Source: JBAYIE01 sp041665785
GTDB lineage: Bacteria; Bacteroidota; Bacteroidia; UKL13-3
Direction: 5' to 3'
DNA length: 64,000 nucleotides
Assembly (NCBI GenBank): GCA_041665785.1
Contig: JBAYIE010000018.1
Location: forward strand, 25,066 to 89,065
Below, one piece after another: positions 35,539 through 43,927 of the stretch; positions within the stretch are counted from its first letter, which is position 1; each line of letters opens with the position of its first letter. The notes beneath the pieces are model-generated. The model saw only the letters and a program-made list of their open reading frames with translations. It searched no databases and was not told the DNA's origin. The translations under genes and the position numbers were made by a program.

Positions 35539-36018
35539 TTATAAATCTTCCAGAACAAAACCCCAGTCTTCATTTTCTTCAATAATGATTCCCCTCACTC
35601 CTGCACCGTCTGCAGCATCGATATCGCGTTGCTTGTCGCCGATGAATAATGATTGTTGCGGGTCGATCTGAAATTTTGCCAAAGCTTTCTCTATCATCTG
35701 GCTTTCGGGTTTGCGGCAAATACATTTGCTGAAATCGGGATGATGCGGACAATAATAAATAGCATCAATATGTCCACCGGTGGCTTTTACTTCACGCAAC
35801 ATATGTTGATGCATTTCATCAAGTGTAGCATGCGTATACAATCCTTTGGCAATACCGCCCTGATTGGTGATGACGATAACGAGGTATCCCTTTTTATTTA
35901 ACCGGGCAATATATTTGGGTGCATGAGGCAGAACCACAAAGTTTTCGGGACGTGAAACATATTCCCCGTTTTCACGGTTTATTACTCCGTCGCGGTCGAG
36001 GAATACAGCCTTATTCAT
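35539..36018 (-). CDS. gmhB: D-glycero-D-manno-heptose 1,7-bisphosphate phosphatase-like HAD phosphatase
   Basis: The HAD motif I is VFLDRDGVINRENGEYV (residues 4-20), with VIVITNQGGIAKGLY (motif II) and FIGDKQRDIDAADGAG (motif IV). Cysteine/histidine zinc ligands CPHHPDFSKCICRKP are typical of GmhB. The enzyme should remove the 1-phosphate in ADP-heptose synthesis for LPS. Length 159 aa is slightly short. Other HAD substrates such as histidinol phosphate are possible but less likely. Confidence 0.85.
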   Translation of the reverse strand: MNKAVFLDRDGVINRENGEYVSRPENFVVLPHAPKYIARLNKKGYLVIVITNQGGIAKGLYTHATLDEMHQHMLREVKATGGHIDAIYYCPHHPDFSKCICRKPESQMIEKALAKFQIDPQQSLFIGDKQRDIDAADGAGVRGIIIEENEDWGFVLEDL

Positions 36019-36084
36019 GGCTGCGAAATAAGCATTTATTTTATGATTAAATGATTTTCAATATACTTGAAACAAATTAGCACC

Positions 36085-36822
36085 GTGAATCCCCGCATAG
36101 TTATCATACCTACTTACAACGAAATTGAGAATATCGAAGCCATTATTCGTAAGGTATGTTCGCTCGCCATGCCCTTTGATATACTGATTGTTGACGATGG
36201 TTCGCCCGATGGAACCGGAGCTAAAGTTAAAGCATTGCAACAGGAATACAGCCAGTTGCATTTGCTCGAACGTGCCGGTAAAAGCGGATTGGGAACTGCT
36301 TATATCGTAGGATTTAAGTGGTGTTTAACCAAAGGATACGGTTTTATTTTTGAAATGGATGCCGACTTCTCGCACAATCCGGATGACCTGCCTCGTTTGT
36401 ACACGGCCTGTGCCGAAGGTGCCGACATGAGCATCGGATCGCGTTATGTGACCGGAGTAAATGTGGTAAACTGGCCGATGAGTCGTGTAATGTTGTCGTT
36501 TTTTGCATCCAAATATGTGCGTGTGATTACCGGCTTACCGGTGCATGATACAACTGCCGGATTTGTATGTTATACAAGTAAAGTATTAAAAGCCATTGAG
36601 CTCGATAAAATAAAATTCCGCGGATATGCCTTTCAGATTGAAATGAAATTTACTGCCTGGAAAATGGGCTATACCTTAAAAGAAGTTCCGATTATTTTCA
36701 CCGACCGTACGCTGGGAACTTCCAAGATCTCCAAAAACATTATCCGCGAAGCCATTTGGGGTGTGCTGGCCCTGAAGCTCAAAAGTATGTTTAAGCGATA
36801 TCCGCAGCGTGCGAATGGTTGA
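36085..36822 (+). CDS. Glycosyltransferase family 2, polyprenol-phosphate mannosyltransferase-like
   Basis: The protein should transfer a sugar (typically mannose) from a nucleotide to polyprenol phosphate. GT-A features are IIPTYNEIENIEAIIRKV, LIVDDGSPDGTG, EMDADFSHNPDDL and SRYVTGVNVVNW, and an EMKFTAWKMGYTLKEVPI segment. No membrane domain follows, as in the short dolichol-phosphate mannosyltransferase form. Start is uncertain: GTG at 36085 gives MNPRIVIIPTYNE and fits relatives, and a TTG at 36067 would add six residues. The box TATACTTG (36062-36069) overlaps the TTG and favours the GTG. Confidence 0.85.
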   Translation: MNPRIVIIPTYNEIENIEAIIRKVCSLAMPFDILIVDDGSPDGTGAKVKALQQEYSQLHLLERAGKSGLGTAYIVGFKWCLTKGYGFIFEMDADFSHNPDDLPRLYTACAEGADMSIGSRYVTGVNVVNWPMSRVMLSFFASKYVRVITGLPVHDTTAGFVCYTSKVLKAIELDKIKFRGYAFQIEMKFTAWKMGYTLKEVPIIFTDRTLGTSKISKNIIREAIWGVLALKLKSMFKRYPQRANG

Positions 36823-36930
36823 TATTGGGGCACGAAACGAAGTTCAGCGTAGCGAATTCTATTATCCAATTCATCTCATAGGATTCGTCATTTCTTTTGC
36901 TAAATTTTGAATTTCATTAATTCCTTGATT

Positions 36931-37452
36931 ATGAAAACTTTTACAATTGCTTTGGCCGTTTCAATTGGTTTATGCTTATTGTTATTGGGAAGCTGCACCA
37001 AAAAAGATGAACTGGGAACACCAACTTTTATACCCAAGGACGACAGAGGTTATTGCAAAATTGACGGCAAAAATTGGGAAACATGTACAAAGTTTTTAGG
37101 TAAGCCGGAGGTTAATGCCCATTTCTATCCCGGAAGCGAGCTTCAGGTAGAGTTCAATAACGTTTGTGAAGATCACGAATCCTATGTTTATTTCGTATTG
37201 AAGAACATAACTGACACAGGAGTGTACCTGTTGTCTAATTATCATTTTGGGATCTATGTTATTGAGGCAGGATACATTTTGCGTTCAAGAACAGATAGTA
37301 CACATACAGGCAAGGTACACATAACCAAGTTCGACAAAACATTACAAAGATTATCCGGAACTTTTGAAATGATTCTCAATGACACTGTGCATAAAAGCAC
37401 TATATATATAAGCGAAGGGCAGTTCACAAATGCACCATATGAACGCCCATAA
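36931..37452 (+). CDS. Hypothetical lipoprotein
   Basis: ATG at 36931 opens a lipoprotein signal peptide with lipobox LLGSC (MKTFTIALAVSIGLCLLLLG). The mature 150 residues are mixed beta-like with a YCKIDGKNWETC segment of the kind found in small Bacteroidota lipoproteins; no family recognised. The frame could begin 24 bases earlier with a TTG. A bidirectional terminator (37545-37572) follows before atpC. Confidence 0.6.
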   Translation: MKTFTIALAVSIGLCLLLLGSCTKKDELGTPTFIPKDDRGYCKIDGKNWETCTKFLGKPEVNAHFYPGSELQVEFNNVCEDHESYVYFVLKNITDTGVYLLSNYHFGIYVIEAGYILRSRTDSTHTGKVHITKFDKTLQRLSGTFEMILNDTVHKSTIYISEGQFTNAPYERP

Positions 37453-37544
37453 TAATTAATCCCTTAATAGTTTCTTTAGGCATTTATATACATAACAGAC
37501 CTAAAATTAGGGGTTTAAGCCTTTTTGGTTAATGCTATTCCATA

Positions 37545-37572
37545 AAAAAAGCCCTCGTGTGAGGGCTTTTTT
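37545..37572. terminator. Bidirectional terminator between the lipoprotein gene and atpC
   Basis: A perfect 12-bp stem (37545-37556 with 37561-37572) with a GTGT loop, with A-run on one side and T-run on the other. It works for both strands: the plus-strand lipoprotein gene ends at 37452 and the minus-strand atpC ends at 37590. Confidence 0.85.
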
Positions 37573-37589
37573 ATTTCGTTGCATGCGTA

Positions 37590-37820
37590 TCAGGCAAGAA
37601 TCACAACTTTATCGTTGAGTACTTCAATCACTCCGCCGGAGATTTCGAATATTTCTTCTCTGCCTTCTGTTTTAACGTTAACCTTTCCTTTTTCGAGGCT
37701 GGAAACCAGAGCCGCGTGCTTTTTCAAAATCTGAAAACGGCCTTTGGAACCCGGAACTGTTACGCTATCTACTTCACCGGAGAACAGGGAACGATCGGGA
37801 GTTAAAATATCTAAATGCAT
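37590..37820 (-). CDS. atpC: ATP synthase epsilon subunit, short form
   Basis: The 76 residues cover only the N-terminal beta-sandwich (MHLDILTPDRSLFSGEVDSV, TVPGSKGRFQILKKHAALVS). The C-terminal helical hairpin, which in other bacteria inhibits ATP hydrolysis, is absent. This short form is common in Bacteroidota. It lies directly downstream of atpD (27 bases). Confidence 0.93.
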   Translation of the reverse strand: MHLDILTPDRSLFSGEVDSVTVPGSKGRFQILKKHAALVSSLEKGKVNVKTEGREEIFEISGGVIEVLNDKVVILA

Positions 37821-37847
37821 GTTGTTGTTCTGTTAATTCTTAAAACC

Positions 37848-39353
37848 TTATTTGGCTTCAGCCAGCATTTTCTCTCCTTTGGCCACTGCATCTTCAATGG
37901 TTCCCACGAGGTTGAATGCCGCTTCGGGTAAATGATCGTATTGTCCGTCCATGATAGCGTTGAATCCTTTGATGGTTTCTTCGATCGGAACCAATACACC
38001 TTTTAAACCGGTGAATTGTTCAGCTACGTGGAAAGGTTGAGAGAGGAAACGTTGCACACGACGAGCACGTCCAACCACCAATTTATCGTCTTCACTCAAT
38101 TCATCCATACCAAGGATGGCGATGATATCCTGCAATTCTTTGTAACGCTGTAAAATTCCTTTTACGCGTTGAGCACAATTGTAATGAGCTTCTCCAACAA
38201 TGGTAGGCGTAAGAATCCGTGAAGTTGAATCCAAAGGATCTACCGCAGGGTAAATACCCAACTCGGCAATTTTACGACTCAATACCGTTGTAGCATCCAA
38301 ATGCGCAAAGGTGGTAGCCGGAGCCGGATCCGTTAAGTCATCCGCAGGTACGTAAACCGCTTGTACGGAAGTAATGGAACCACGCTTGGTTGAGGTAATA
38401 CGTTCCTGCATGGCACCCATTTCGGTTGCCAGGGTAGGTTGGTAACCTACGGCCGATGGCATACGTCCGAGCAAAGCCGATACTTCAGATCCTGCTTGTG
38501 TAAAACGGAAAATATTATCGACAAAGAACAGGATATCGCGACCGCCTGATTTCTCATCTCCATCGCGGAAATATTCGGCCATGGTCAGACCGGAAAGAGC
38601 AACACGGGCACGGGCTCCCGGAGGTTCGTTCATTTGTCCGAAAACCAGGGTTGCCTGTGATTTTGCCAATTCGGCGTAATCTACTTTATCCAAATCCCAA
38701 CCGCCTTCTTCCATGGAATGTTGAAATTCTTTACCGTATTTAATAACGCCTGATTCAATCATCTCGCGCAACAAATCGTTTCCTTCACGGGTACGTTCAC
38801 CCACACCGGCAAATACCGACATACCTTCGTATGCTTTTGCAATATTGTTGATCAATTCCATGATCAAAACCGTTTTTCCTACACCCGCACCACCGAACAA
38901 ACCAATTTTACCTCCTTTGGCATAAGGTTCGATGAGATCGATTACCTTAATACCGGTATACAATGGTTCAGATGAAGTTGAAAGATCTTCGAAGCGTGGA
39001 GCGTCGCGGTGAATGGAACGTCTTTCTGTAGCTTCAACGGTTCTCATACCATCGATAGCTTCTCCAACCACATTGAACAAACGTCCGCGTACATTTTCGC
39101 TGGCAGGCATTGAAATGGGCGATCCTGCAGGAACTACTTCCATTCCGCGAACCAATCCATCGGTAGCTTCCATCGCAATGGTACGAACCATGTTTTCTCC
39201 AAGGTGCTGCTGACATTCCAATACAATTCTGGAACCATCCGGCTTCGAAATATAAAGGGCATCCAGGATTTTAGGTAAACCCTTACTGCCTTCTGAAAAA
39301 CTTACGTCGACAACGGGACCAATGATCTGGGCGATTACTCCTGATTTTGACAT
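37848..39353 (-). CDS. atpD: ATP synthase beta subunit
   Basis: The beta subunit carries the catalytic sites of F1. Evidence is the P-loop GGAGVGKTVLIMEL (near residue 160), ATTFAHLDATTVLSRKI, and the signature PAVDPLDSTSR of F1 alpha/beta. The start is ATG 39353 (MSKSGVIAQIIGPVVDVSFS), a normal length of 501 aa. The frame is open for 94 more codons upstream, but this part is not protein-like and overlaps the divergent glycosylase gene. The other ATP synthase genes are not in the window, as expected for the split arrangement in this phylum. Confidence 0.97.
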   Translation of the reverse strand: MSKSGVIAQIIGPVVDVSFSEGSKGLPKILDALYISKPDGSRIVLECQQHLGENMVRTIAMEATDGLVRGMEVVPAGSPISMPASENVRGRLFNVVGEAIDGMRTVEATERRSIHRDAPRFEDLSTSSEPLYTGIKVIDLIEPYAKGGKIGLFGGAGVGKTVLIMELINNIAKAYEGMSVFAGVGERTREGNDLLREMIESGVIKYGKEFQHSMEEGGWDLDKVDYAELAKSQATLVFGQMNEPPGARARVALSGLTMAEYFRDGDEKSGGRDILFFVDNIFRFTQAGSEVSALLGRMPSAVGYQPTLATEMGAMQERITSTKRGSITSVQAVYVPADDLTDPAPATTFAHLDATTVLSRKIAELGIYPAVDPLDSTSRILTPTIVGEAHYNCAQRVKGILQRYKELQDIIAILGMDELSEDDKLVVGRARRVQRFLSQPFHVAEQFTGLKGVLVPIEETIKGFNAIMDGQYDHLPEAAFNLVGTIEDAVAKGEKMLAEAK

Positions 39354-39386
39354 ATTTATGTTAATTATTTGCTTTTTTAAGTGGTG

Positions 39387-39416
39387 CAAAATTAATTTTT
39401 CCAACCGAATATCAAA
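39387..39416 (-). promoter_or_regulatory. Complete atpDC promoter: TTTG, 18-base spacer, TAATTTTG
   Basis: On the minus strand TTTG (39413-39416) is followed by 18 bases and TAATTTTG (39387-39394), matching the Bacteroidota -33/-7 consensus. Predicted start is near 39380 and the leader about 27 bases. It is the only promoter in the window with both elements. Confidence 0.65.
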
Positions 39417-39431
39417 CCATTTATCGAATCT

Positions 39432-39439
39432 TATTTTTG
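39432..39439 (+). promoter_or_regulatory. -7 promoter box (TATTTTTG) for the 3-methyladenine glycosylase, leaderless type
   Basis: A perfect TAnnTTTG match lies directly before the ATG at 39440 and seven bases before the ATG at 39446. The spacing of other genes in this window argues for 39446 as the translated start. No clear -33 element. Confidence 0.5.
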
Positions 39440-39445
39440 ATGCGG

Positions 39446-40045
39446 ATGAAACTTCCTCCAGCCTTTTATTTAAACCCTGATGTTGTGGATGTTGCGAAGC
39501 AATTGCTGGGAAAAATGTTGATAACCCGGTTCGACGGGAAACAGACTTCCGGGTGGATTGTGGAGACGGAAGCTTATGCCGGAATTGTTGACAAAGCAAG
39601 CCATGCTTTTGGCGGTAGATTGACTGAAAGAACACGTACGATGTATGCGCGTGGTGGTGTAGCTTACGTGTATTTATGCTACGGAATGCATTCGCTGTTT
39701 AATGTGGTGACTCATCAGGAAGGAATTCCGCATGCGGTTTTGATCAGAGCTATAGAACCTGCAGAAGGAATGGACTTAATGATGAAACGCAGGGGAAAAT
39801 CAGAAATGGATTACTCCCTAACGGCGGGGCCGGGAAGTTTGAGCAAAGCATTGGGAATTCAAACACTGCATACGGGTCAATCGTTGCAATCGAACAGTTT
39901 GTGGATTGAGGATGCCGCAAGAAAAATTGAAGAAACTTCGATTATAGCATCTCCCAGGGTTGGGGTTGCTTACGCACAGGAAGATGCTCTGTTACCCTAT
40001 CGGTTTCGTATTCAGGGTAACTGCTGGGTGAGTAAGGCGAAATAA
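39446..40045 (+). CDS. DNA-3-methyladenine glycosylase, AAG/MPG family
   Basis: The enzyme removes alkylated purines such as 3-methyladenine and hypoxanthine from DNA. Evidence is the start PPAFYLNPDVVDVAKQLLGK, WIVETEAYAG (with the Glu activating water), DKASHAFGGRLTERTRTMYA, GGVAYVYLCYGMHSLFNVVT and GPGSLSKALGI. Length (200 aa) is standard. I chose the ATG at 39446 (MKLPPAF) because the -7 box spacing predicts it. ATG 39440 would add two residues. Confidence 0.9.
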   Translation: MKLPPAFYLNPDVVDVAKQLLGKMLITRFDGKQTSGWIVETEAYAGIVDKASHAFGGRLTERTRTMYARGGVAYVYLCYGMHSLFNVVTHQEGIPHAVLIRAIEPAEGMDLMMKRRGKSEMDYSLTAGPGSLSKALGIQTLHTGQSLQSNSLWIEDAARKIEETSIIASPRVGVAYAQEDALLPYRFRIQGNCWVSKAK

Positions 40046-40056
40046 AAAAAACTGTT

Positions 40057-41517
40057 TTAACGTTTTAAGATCAGAATATCATCCTTCCGGTAAATCACCT
40101 GAAATTTCTTCTCTTTTATAAACATATTGATCCAATCCCCGTATTCGTCCGGAGGAAAAGGATAAGAACCTCTTTTCGTCTCAAATAAAATTATATATCG
40201 TGCCTCATTTACTACAGGAAAATGGTACAACTTTTCTCGTTCAACCATATGGGGTGCAAGGTTTGTATGAACTGAAACAGGTTCTCCCGGAGGAATGTGT
40301 TGAATTGCCTCGTGAACTCCTTTGATATTCAATCCGCTTCTGTAATGTTCGCCGGCATAAAAGCGGAGATTTACCTTGTTCATCGGGATTACACTTAAAT
40401 CAATTAAAGCAATGGTGGTGAAACAGGTCAACACAACAAATACAACAGCGAAGGTAACCTGTACTATTTTTCCTCTGAATTGGTTTATGGCTTCAAACAC
40501 TGCAAAGGCTAAAATCGGGACGAACTCGATGGAATAATGATGGCTTACTCCCCAGAATGCAAAATCTTTTGACAAGAGTTTTGCTGCAAAGACCGGAATC
40601 AACCAGATCAACAGGTATGGCCGCACAATGATGGCCACACCTCCGGATAATAGAAAAGCCTGATACAATTCCATTTTGATGGAATACTCCAATGAATCGG
40701 GTGGCCCAATCATTATTTCTTTTAATGCTGAAGGATGACTCAACAAATACATTGCGATTTCGGGCAGATTGTTGCCGTATTGCGCATAACGTGTTAACTG
40801 GAATCCATCTTTATTTTCCTGATTGAGCAATGGGGTTAACCAGTCGACTACAAAAAAAGTATAGGCTGCACAAAAGAGTGCAACGCCAATCATAAATGCT
40901 GTGTGTTTTTTAAGCAGAAAGGCTTGCTTTCTCAATGCCATTCCGGCCAAAACAAAAGCCACCCATAAACCGGTATTTTCCTTGGTCATCAACATCAGGA
41001 AAATTAACAACGCTGCTTGTTTGAGCTTCTCCTTGTCGAGCAGGTAAATCAACCAGGGAAGCATCATGGCTGCTATTACATTGTTGTGAAAATCAAAACT
41101 AACTGCCGTATAAATTCCCCAAATGCAAAAAAACTGTACTAAAATGATATACGGTAAAGCAACCTGAGTTGTATGATTTTGCATGTATCTGAACAACCCT
41201 AACCCACCCGCCAAAACAGCCAGAATTTGCAGGATCAATAACCCATAGGAACCAAACACCCAATAGAACGGAACATATAAAAAAGTAATGGGCGAGAAAT
41301 GATCGGCAAAGTAATTGATTCCCCGGTTCAGGATATCCAGTGTAAAAATATTTGAATGAAAACGGGAGAAAGAATAGACGGCATGATTGAACATACCAAG
41401 ATCGAAAGCGGAAGTGCGGAAATTGTAATGATTAACAAGTGCAATGGAAGCATAAACCAGTCCGAATACTACCAAAATGGGTAGCAATACCTTGTATCGG
41501 GTATTATGGTTCGGCAT
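40057..41517 (-). CDS. DUF2079 polytopic membrane protein
   Basis: About twelve hydrophobic segments are separated by short loops. FRTSAFDLGMFNHAVYSF and NYFADHFSPITFLYVPFYW are the DUF2079 signature region, and a soluble C-terminal part (about 395-486) follows. The fold resembles lipid-linked sugar transferases of the GT-C type, so an extracytoplasmic glycosyl transfer role is plausible but not shown. It lies 9 bases after the transketolase C-subunit gene, on the same strand. Confidence 0.7.
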   Translation of the reverse strand: MPNHNTRYKVLLPILVVFGLVYASIALVNHYNFRTSAFDLGMFNHAVYSFSRFHSNIFTLDILNRGINYFADHFSPITFLYVPFYWVFGSYGLLILQILAVLAGGLGLFRYMQNHTTQVALPYIILVQFFCIWGIYTAVSFDFHNNVIAAMMLPWLIYLLDKEKLKQAALLIFLMLMTKENTGLWVAFVLAGMALRKQAFLLKKHTAFMIGVALFCAAYTFFVVDWLTPLLNQENKDGFQLTRYAQYGNNLPEIAMYLLSHPSALKEIMIGPPDSLEYSIKMELYQAFLLSGGVAIIVRPYLLIWLIPVFAAKLLSKDFAFWGVSHHYSIEFVPILAFAVFEAINQFRGKIVQVTFAVVFVVLTCFTTIALIDLSVIPMNKVNLRFYAGEHYRSGLNIKGVHEAIQHIPPGEPVSVHTNLAPHMVEREKLYHFPVVNEARYIILFETKRGSYPFPPDEYGDWINMFIKEKKFQVIYRKDDILILKR

Positions 41518-41526
41518 AGTGCTGCC

Positions 41527-42480
41527 TTATTTTCTGCTTAATACGCGTTCAACAGCTGCCAAAATATCCGGAGTATCCAGCCCGTATTTTTTCATCAGGT
41601 CATCGGGTGTACCGCTTTCTCCAAAACTGTCGTTAACGGCAACCATTTCTATAGGTGTTGGCAAACGGCGAGCGAGTAATTGCGCAATGCTATCACCCAA
41701 ACCACCATTCATCTGATGCTCTTCAGCAGTTACCACACATCGGGTTTTGCTGACTGATTTCAGAACAGCTGCATCATCCAATGGTTTGATGGTATGGATA
41801 TTGATGATCTCCGCGTTGATTCCTTTTGCTGCCAGAGCGTGACCTGCTTCAATGGCTTTCCAAACCAAATGCCCGGTGGCAATAATGGTAACATCGGTAC
41901 CTTCATTTAAAAGTAAGGCTTTACCGATTTCAAAAACCTGATCTGCAGGAGTGAAATTGGGAACAGCCGGTCTTCCGAAACGCAGGTAAACAGGACCCTG
42001 ATGAGCAGCAATAGCAATGGTGGCCGCTTTAGTCTGATTAAAATCACAGGGGTTGATAACGACCATGTTCGGCAACATTTTCATCAATCCGATATCTTCC
42101 AGAATCTGGTGTGTGGCACCATCTTCTCCTAATGTGAGACCGGCGTGTGAAGCACAGATCTTCACATTTTTATTGGAATACGCTACTGACTGACGAATCT
42201 GATCGTAAACACGTCCGGTTGAAAAATTGGCGAAAGTTCCGGTATATGGAATTTTTCCTCCGATGGTTAAGCCGGCAGCAACACCCATCATATTGGCTTC
42301 AGCAATGCCAACCTGAAAAAATCGTTCAGGAAAATCTTTTTGAAAGGCATCCATCTTGAGTGAGCCGATTAAATCAGCACAGAGACCCACAACTTCCGGA
42401 TTTGATTTTCCCAGTTCGTGTAAACCGGCTCCGAATCCGGAACGTGTATCTTTTACATTTTGTACTTCGTATGTCTTCAT
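41527..42480 (-). CDS. Transketolase, C-terminal subunit
   Basis: Together with the N-terminal subunit this forms a two-gene transketolase of the pentose phosphate pathway. Evidence is the pyrimidine-binding domain with FFQVGIAEANMMGVAAGLTI (catalytic Glu), GPVYLRFGRPAVPNF, and the C-terminal domain near GHLVWKAIEAG and SKTRCVVTAEEHQMNGGLG. Length (317 aa) fits the split form. The partner gene is 1.4 kb upstream, separated by a VWA gene (42492-43910). Both are co-directional and closely spaced, so one transcript is likely. Confidence 0.92.
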   Translation of the reverse strand: MKTYEVQNVKDTRSGFGAGLHELGKSNPEVVGLCADLIGSLKMDAFQKDFPERFFQVGIAEANMMGVAAGLTIGGKIPYTGTFANFSTGRVYDQIRQSVAYSNKNVKICASHAGLTLGEDGATHQILEDIGLMKMLPNMVVINPCDFNQTKAATIAIAAHQGPVYLRFGRPAVPNFTPADQVFEIGKALLLNEGTDVTIIATGHLVWKAIEAGHALAAKGINAEIINIHTIKPLDDAAVLKSVSKTRCVVTAEEHQMNGGLGDSIAQLLARRLPTPIEMVAVNDSFGESGTPDDLMKKYGLDTPDILAAVERVLSRK

Positions 42481-42491
42481 TTCAATCTGTA

Positions 42492-43910
42492 TTAATTCAG
42501 GGTGATATTGGTAGATGCTCCGGACTGTATCGTAAATTCCCGCACAAAGGTTTGGTTTGAACGATAAGAATTGCGGGGGCGATAAATGATTTTATATTTT
42601 CCGGGTTGCATAATTATGGAGTTGGTTTTGTTGTCGATTTGGATCTTATGTACCCATTCCAACTCGTTTCGGTTCATCTGATAAATATCGGCATAGTATT
42701 GCTGAACCAAAGCAAAAACAGTTAAACGACCGGGTTGCTGTAACTCAATGGTGGTCGTATAACTTTGTTTAATTTCCACATTGCGTTGAATCATGCGGGG
42801 TAAGGTCAGCACTTCCACATCGTATTTTCCCACGATCAGTTTTTCTCCCAAATTGGCATCCATCACATGCAAGGTATTGGGGTTGTTTGGCAACCGGATA
42901 ATGCATTTAAGGTTGTTGTAATTAGTGGCTCCGTTGATTTTCACCAACAGGTTTCCCTGAGGTGCATCCAGGCCAATGGTAGTGTGTTTGCCCGCGTACA
43001 CTTCAATATTTTCTTTTTTAACGGGAGGAATAGTATGTACCACCAGTTTGTATTTGTAGACCGGATCGATGAACATGGTATCCGGATTTCCCTTCTCGTT
43101 CAGCGTGTGCATTGCATTGTTTACGAGTTGTCCGGAATTCATATCATAAAAAGTCATGTTTACATTGGTCTCGGTTGGTTTGCTGTAAGCATCCAGCAAA
43201 TTTACCTGTGCTGTTGTATTGTTGAGCGCCTGGCTGATCACAACATTCATTACATTATCAAAATCGGCAGCCGTATTGGCATCGTAATAACGACCCACAC
43301 ATTCGAATGCCTTCCTGAATTCGTCGGTTGATCCTAACCCGATAATGAAAGGACGCAGAATTACGCCGTTGCTCTGCAATGCTTCTGAAACTGCGCAGGG
43401 GTCGCCATCGCATTCTTCAATACCATCGGTAATCAGAATTAAAATATTGCGCACATTGGGTTCTTTTGGAAAATCGTTGGCCGCTTCCTGCAAAGCATGT
43501 GCAATCAAAGTAGTGCCTTTTGGAACGATCCCGTTCACCTTCTTTTTTATTTCATTGTGATTATTTGCCCGAAAAGGAACTTCGAGACGGGTATCGCGGC
43601 AATCGTGCCGTGCCGGTGGACTTTGGTGACCGTAAACGCGCAGAGCCACTTCAACATCTTTGGCATGCGAAAGGCTATCCATGATCCGGTTCATGAGTCG
43701 TTTGGCTACATTGATCCGGTTGTCGTTATCCATCATCGCATACATGCTTCCCGAGGCATCCATTACAAAAAGGATCCTGGTTTTTTCAACTTTTTTCCGC
43801 GACGATTGTGCAAACAATCCGGTTGCAAACAACAGCAAAAAAATGCAACCCATCATATACTTTATAAGTATATTTTTGGCTATAAATCTGGCTGTTTGCC
43901 CCTTATTCAT
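42492..43910 (-). CDS. Secreted von Willebrand factor A domain protein
   Basis: An N-terminal hydrophobic segment (MMGCIFLLLFATGLFAQ) acts as signal peptide. A VWA domain follows (about 45-220) with a complete MIDAS: DASGSM, the Thr in GTTLIAHALQEA and Asp in LILITDGIEECDGDP. The C-terminal 230 residues look like beta-sandwich domains (NLLDAYSKPTETNVNMTFYD). The function is unknown. The start at ATG 43910 is chosen; a TTG at 43931 would overlap the transketolase stop by four bases. It is inserted between the two transketolase subunit genes with only 11 and 17 bases either side. Confidence 0.8.
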   Translation of the reverse strand: MNKGQTARFIAKNILIKYMMGCIFLLLFATGLFAQSSRKKVEKTRILFVMDASGSMYAMMDNDNRINVAKRLMNRIMDSLSHAKDVEVALRVYGHQSPPARHDCRDTRLEVPFRANNHNEIKKKVNGIVPKGTTLIAHALQEAANDFPKEPNVRNILILITDGIEECDGDPCAVSEALQSNGVILRPFIIGLGSTDEFRKAFECVGRYYDANTAADFDNVMNVVISQALNNTTAQVNLLDAYSKPTETNVNMTFYDMNSGQLVNNAMHTLNEKGNPDTMFIDPVYKYKLVVHTIPPVKKENIEVYAGKHTTIGLDAPQGNLLVKINGATNYNNLKCIIRLPNNPNTLHVMDANLGEKLIVGKYDVEVLTLPRMIQRNVEIKQSYTTTIELQQPGRLTVFALVQQYYADIYQMNRNELEWVHKIQIDNKTNSIIMQPGKYKIIYRPRNSYRSNQTFVREFTIQSGASTNITLN

Positions 43911-43927
43911 TGACCGTGTCGAAATAT

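Noticed and set aside
39354..39635. N-terminal extension of atpD by 94 codons
   Set aside because: The added part has no similarity to beta subunits and overlaps the divergent glycosylase gene and the atpD promoter.
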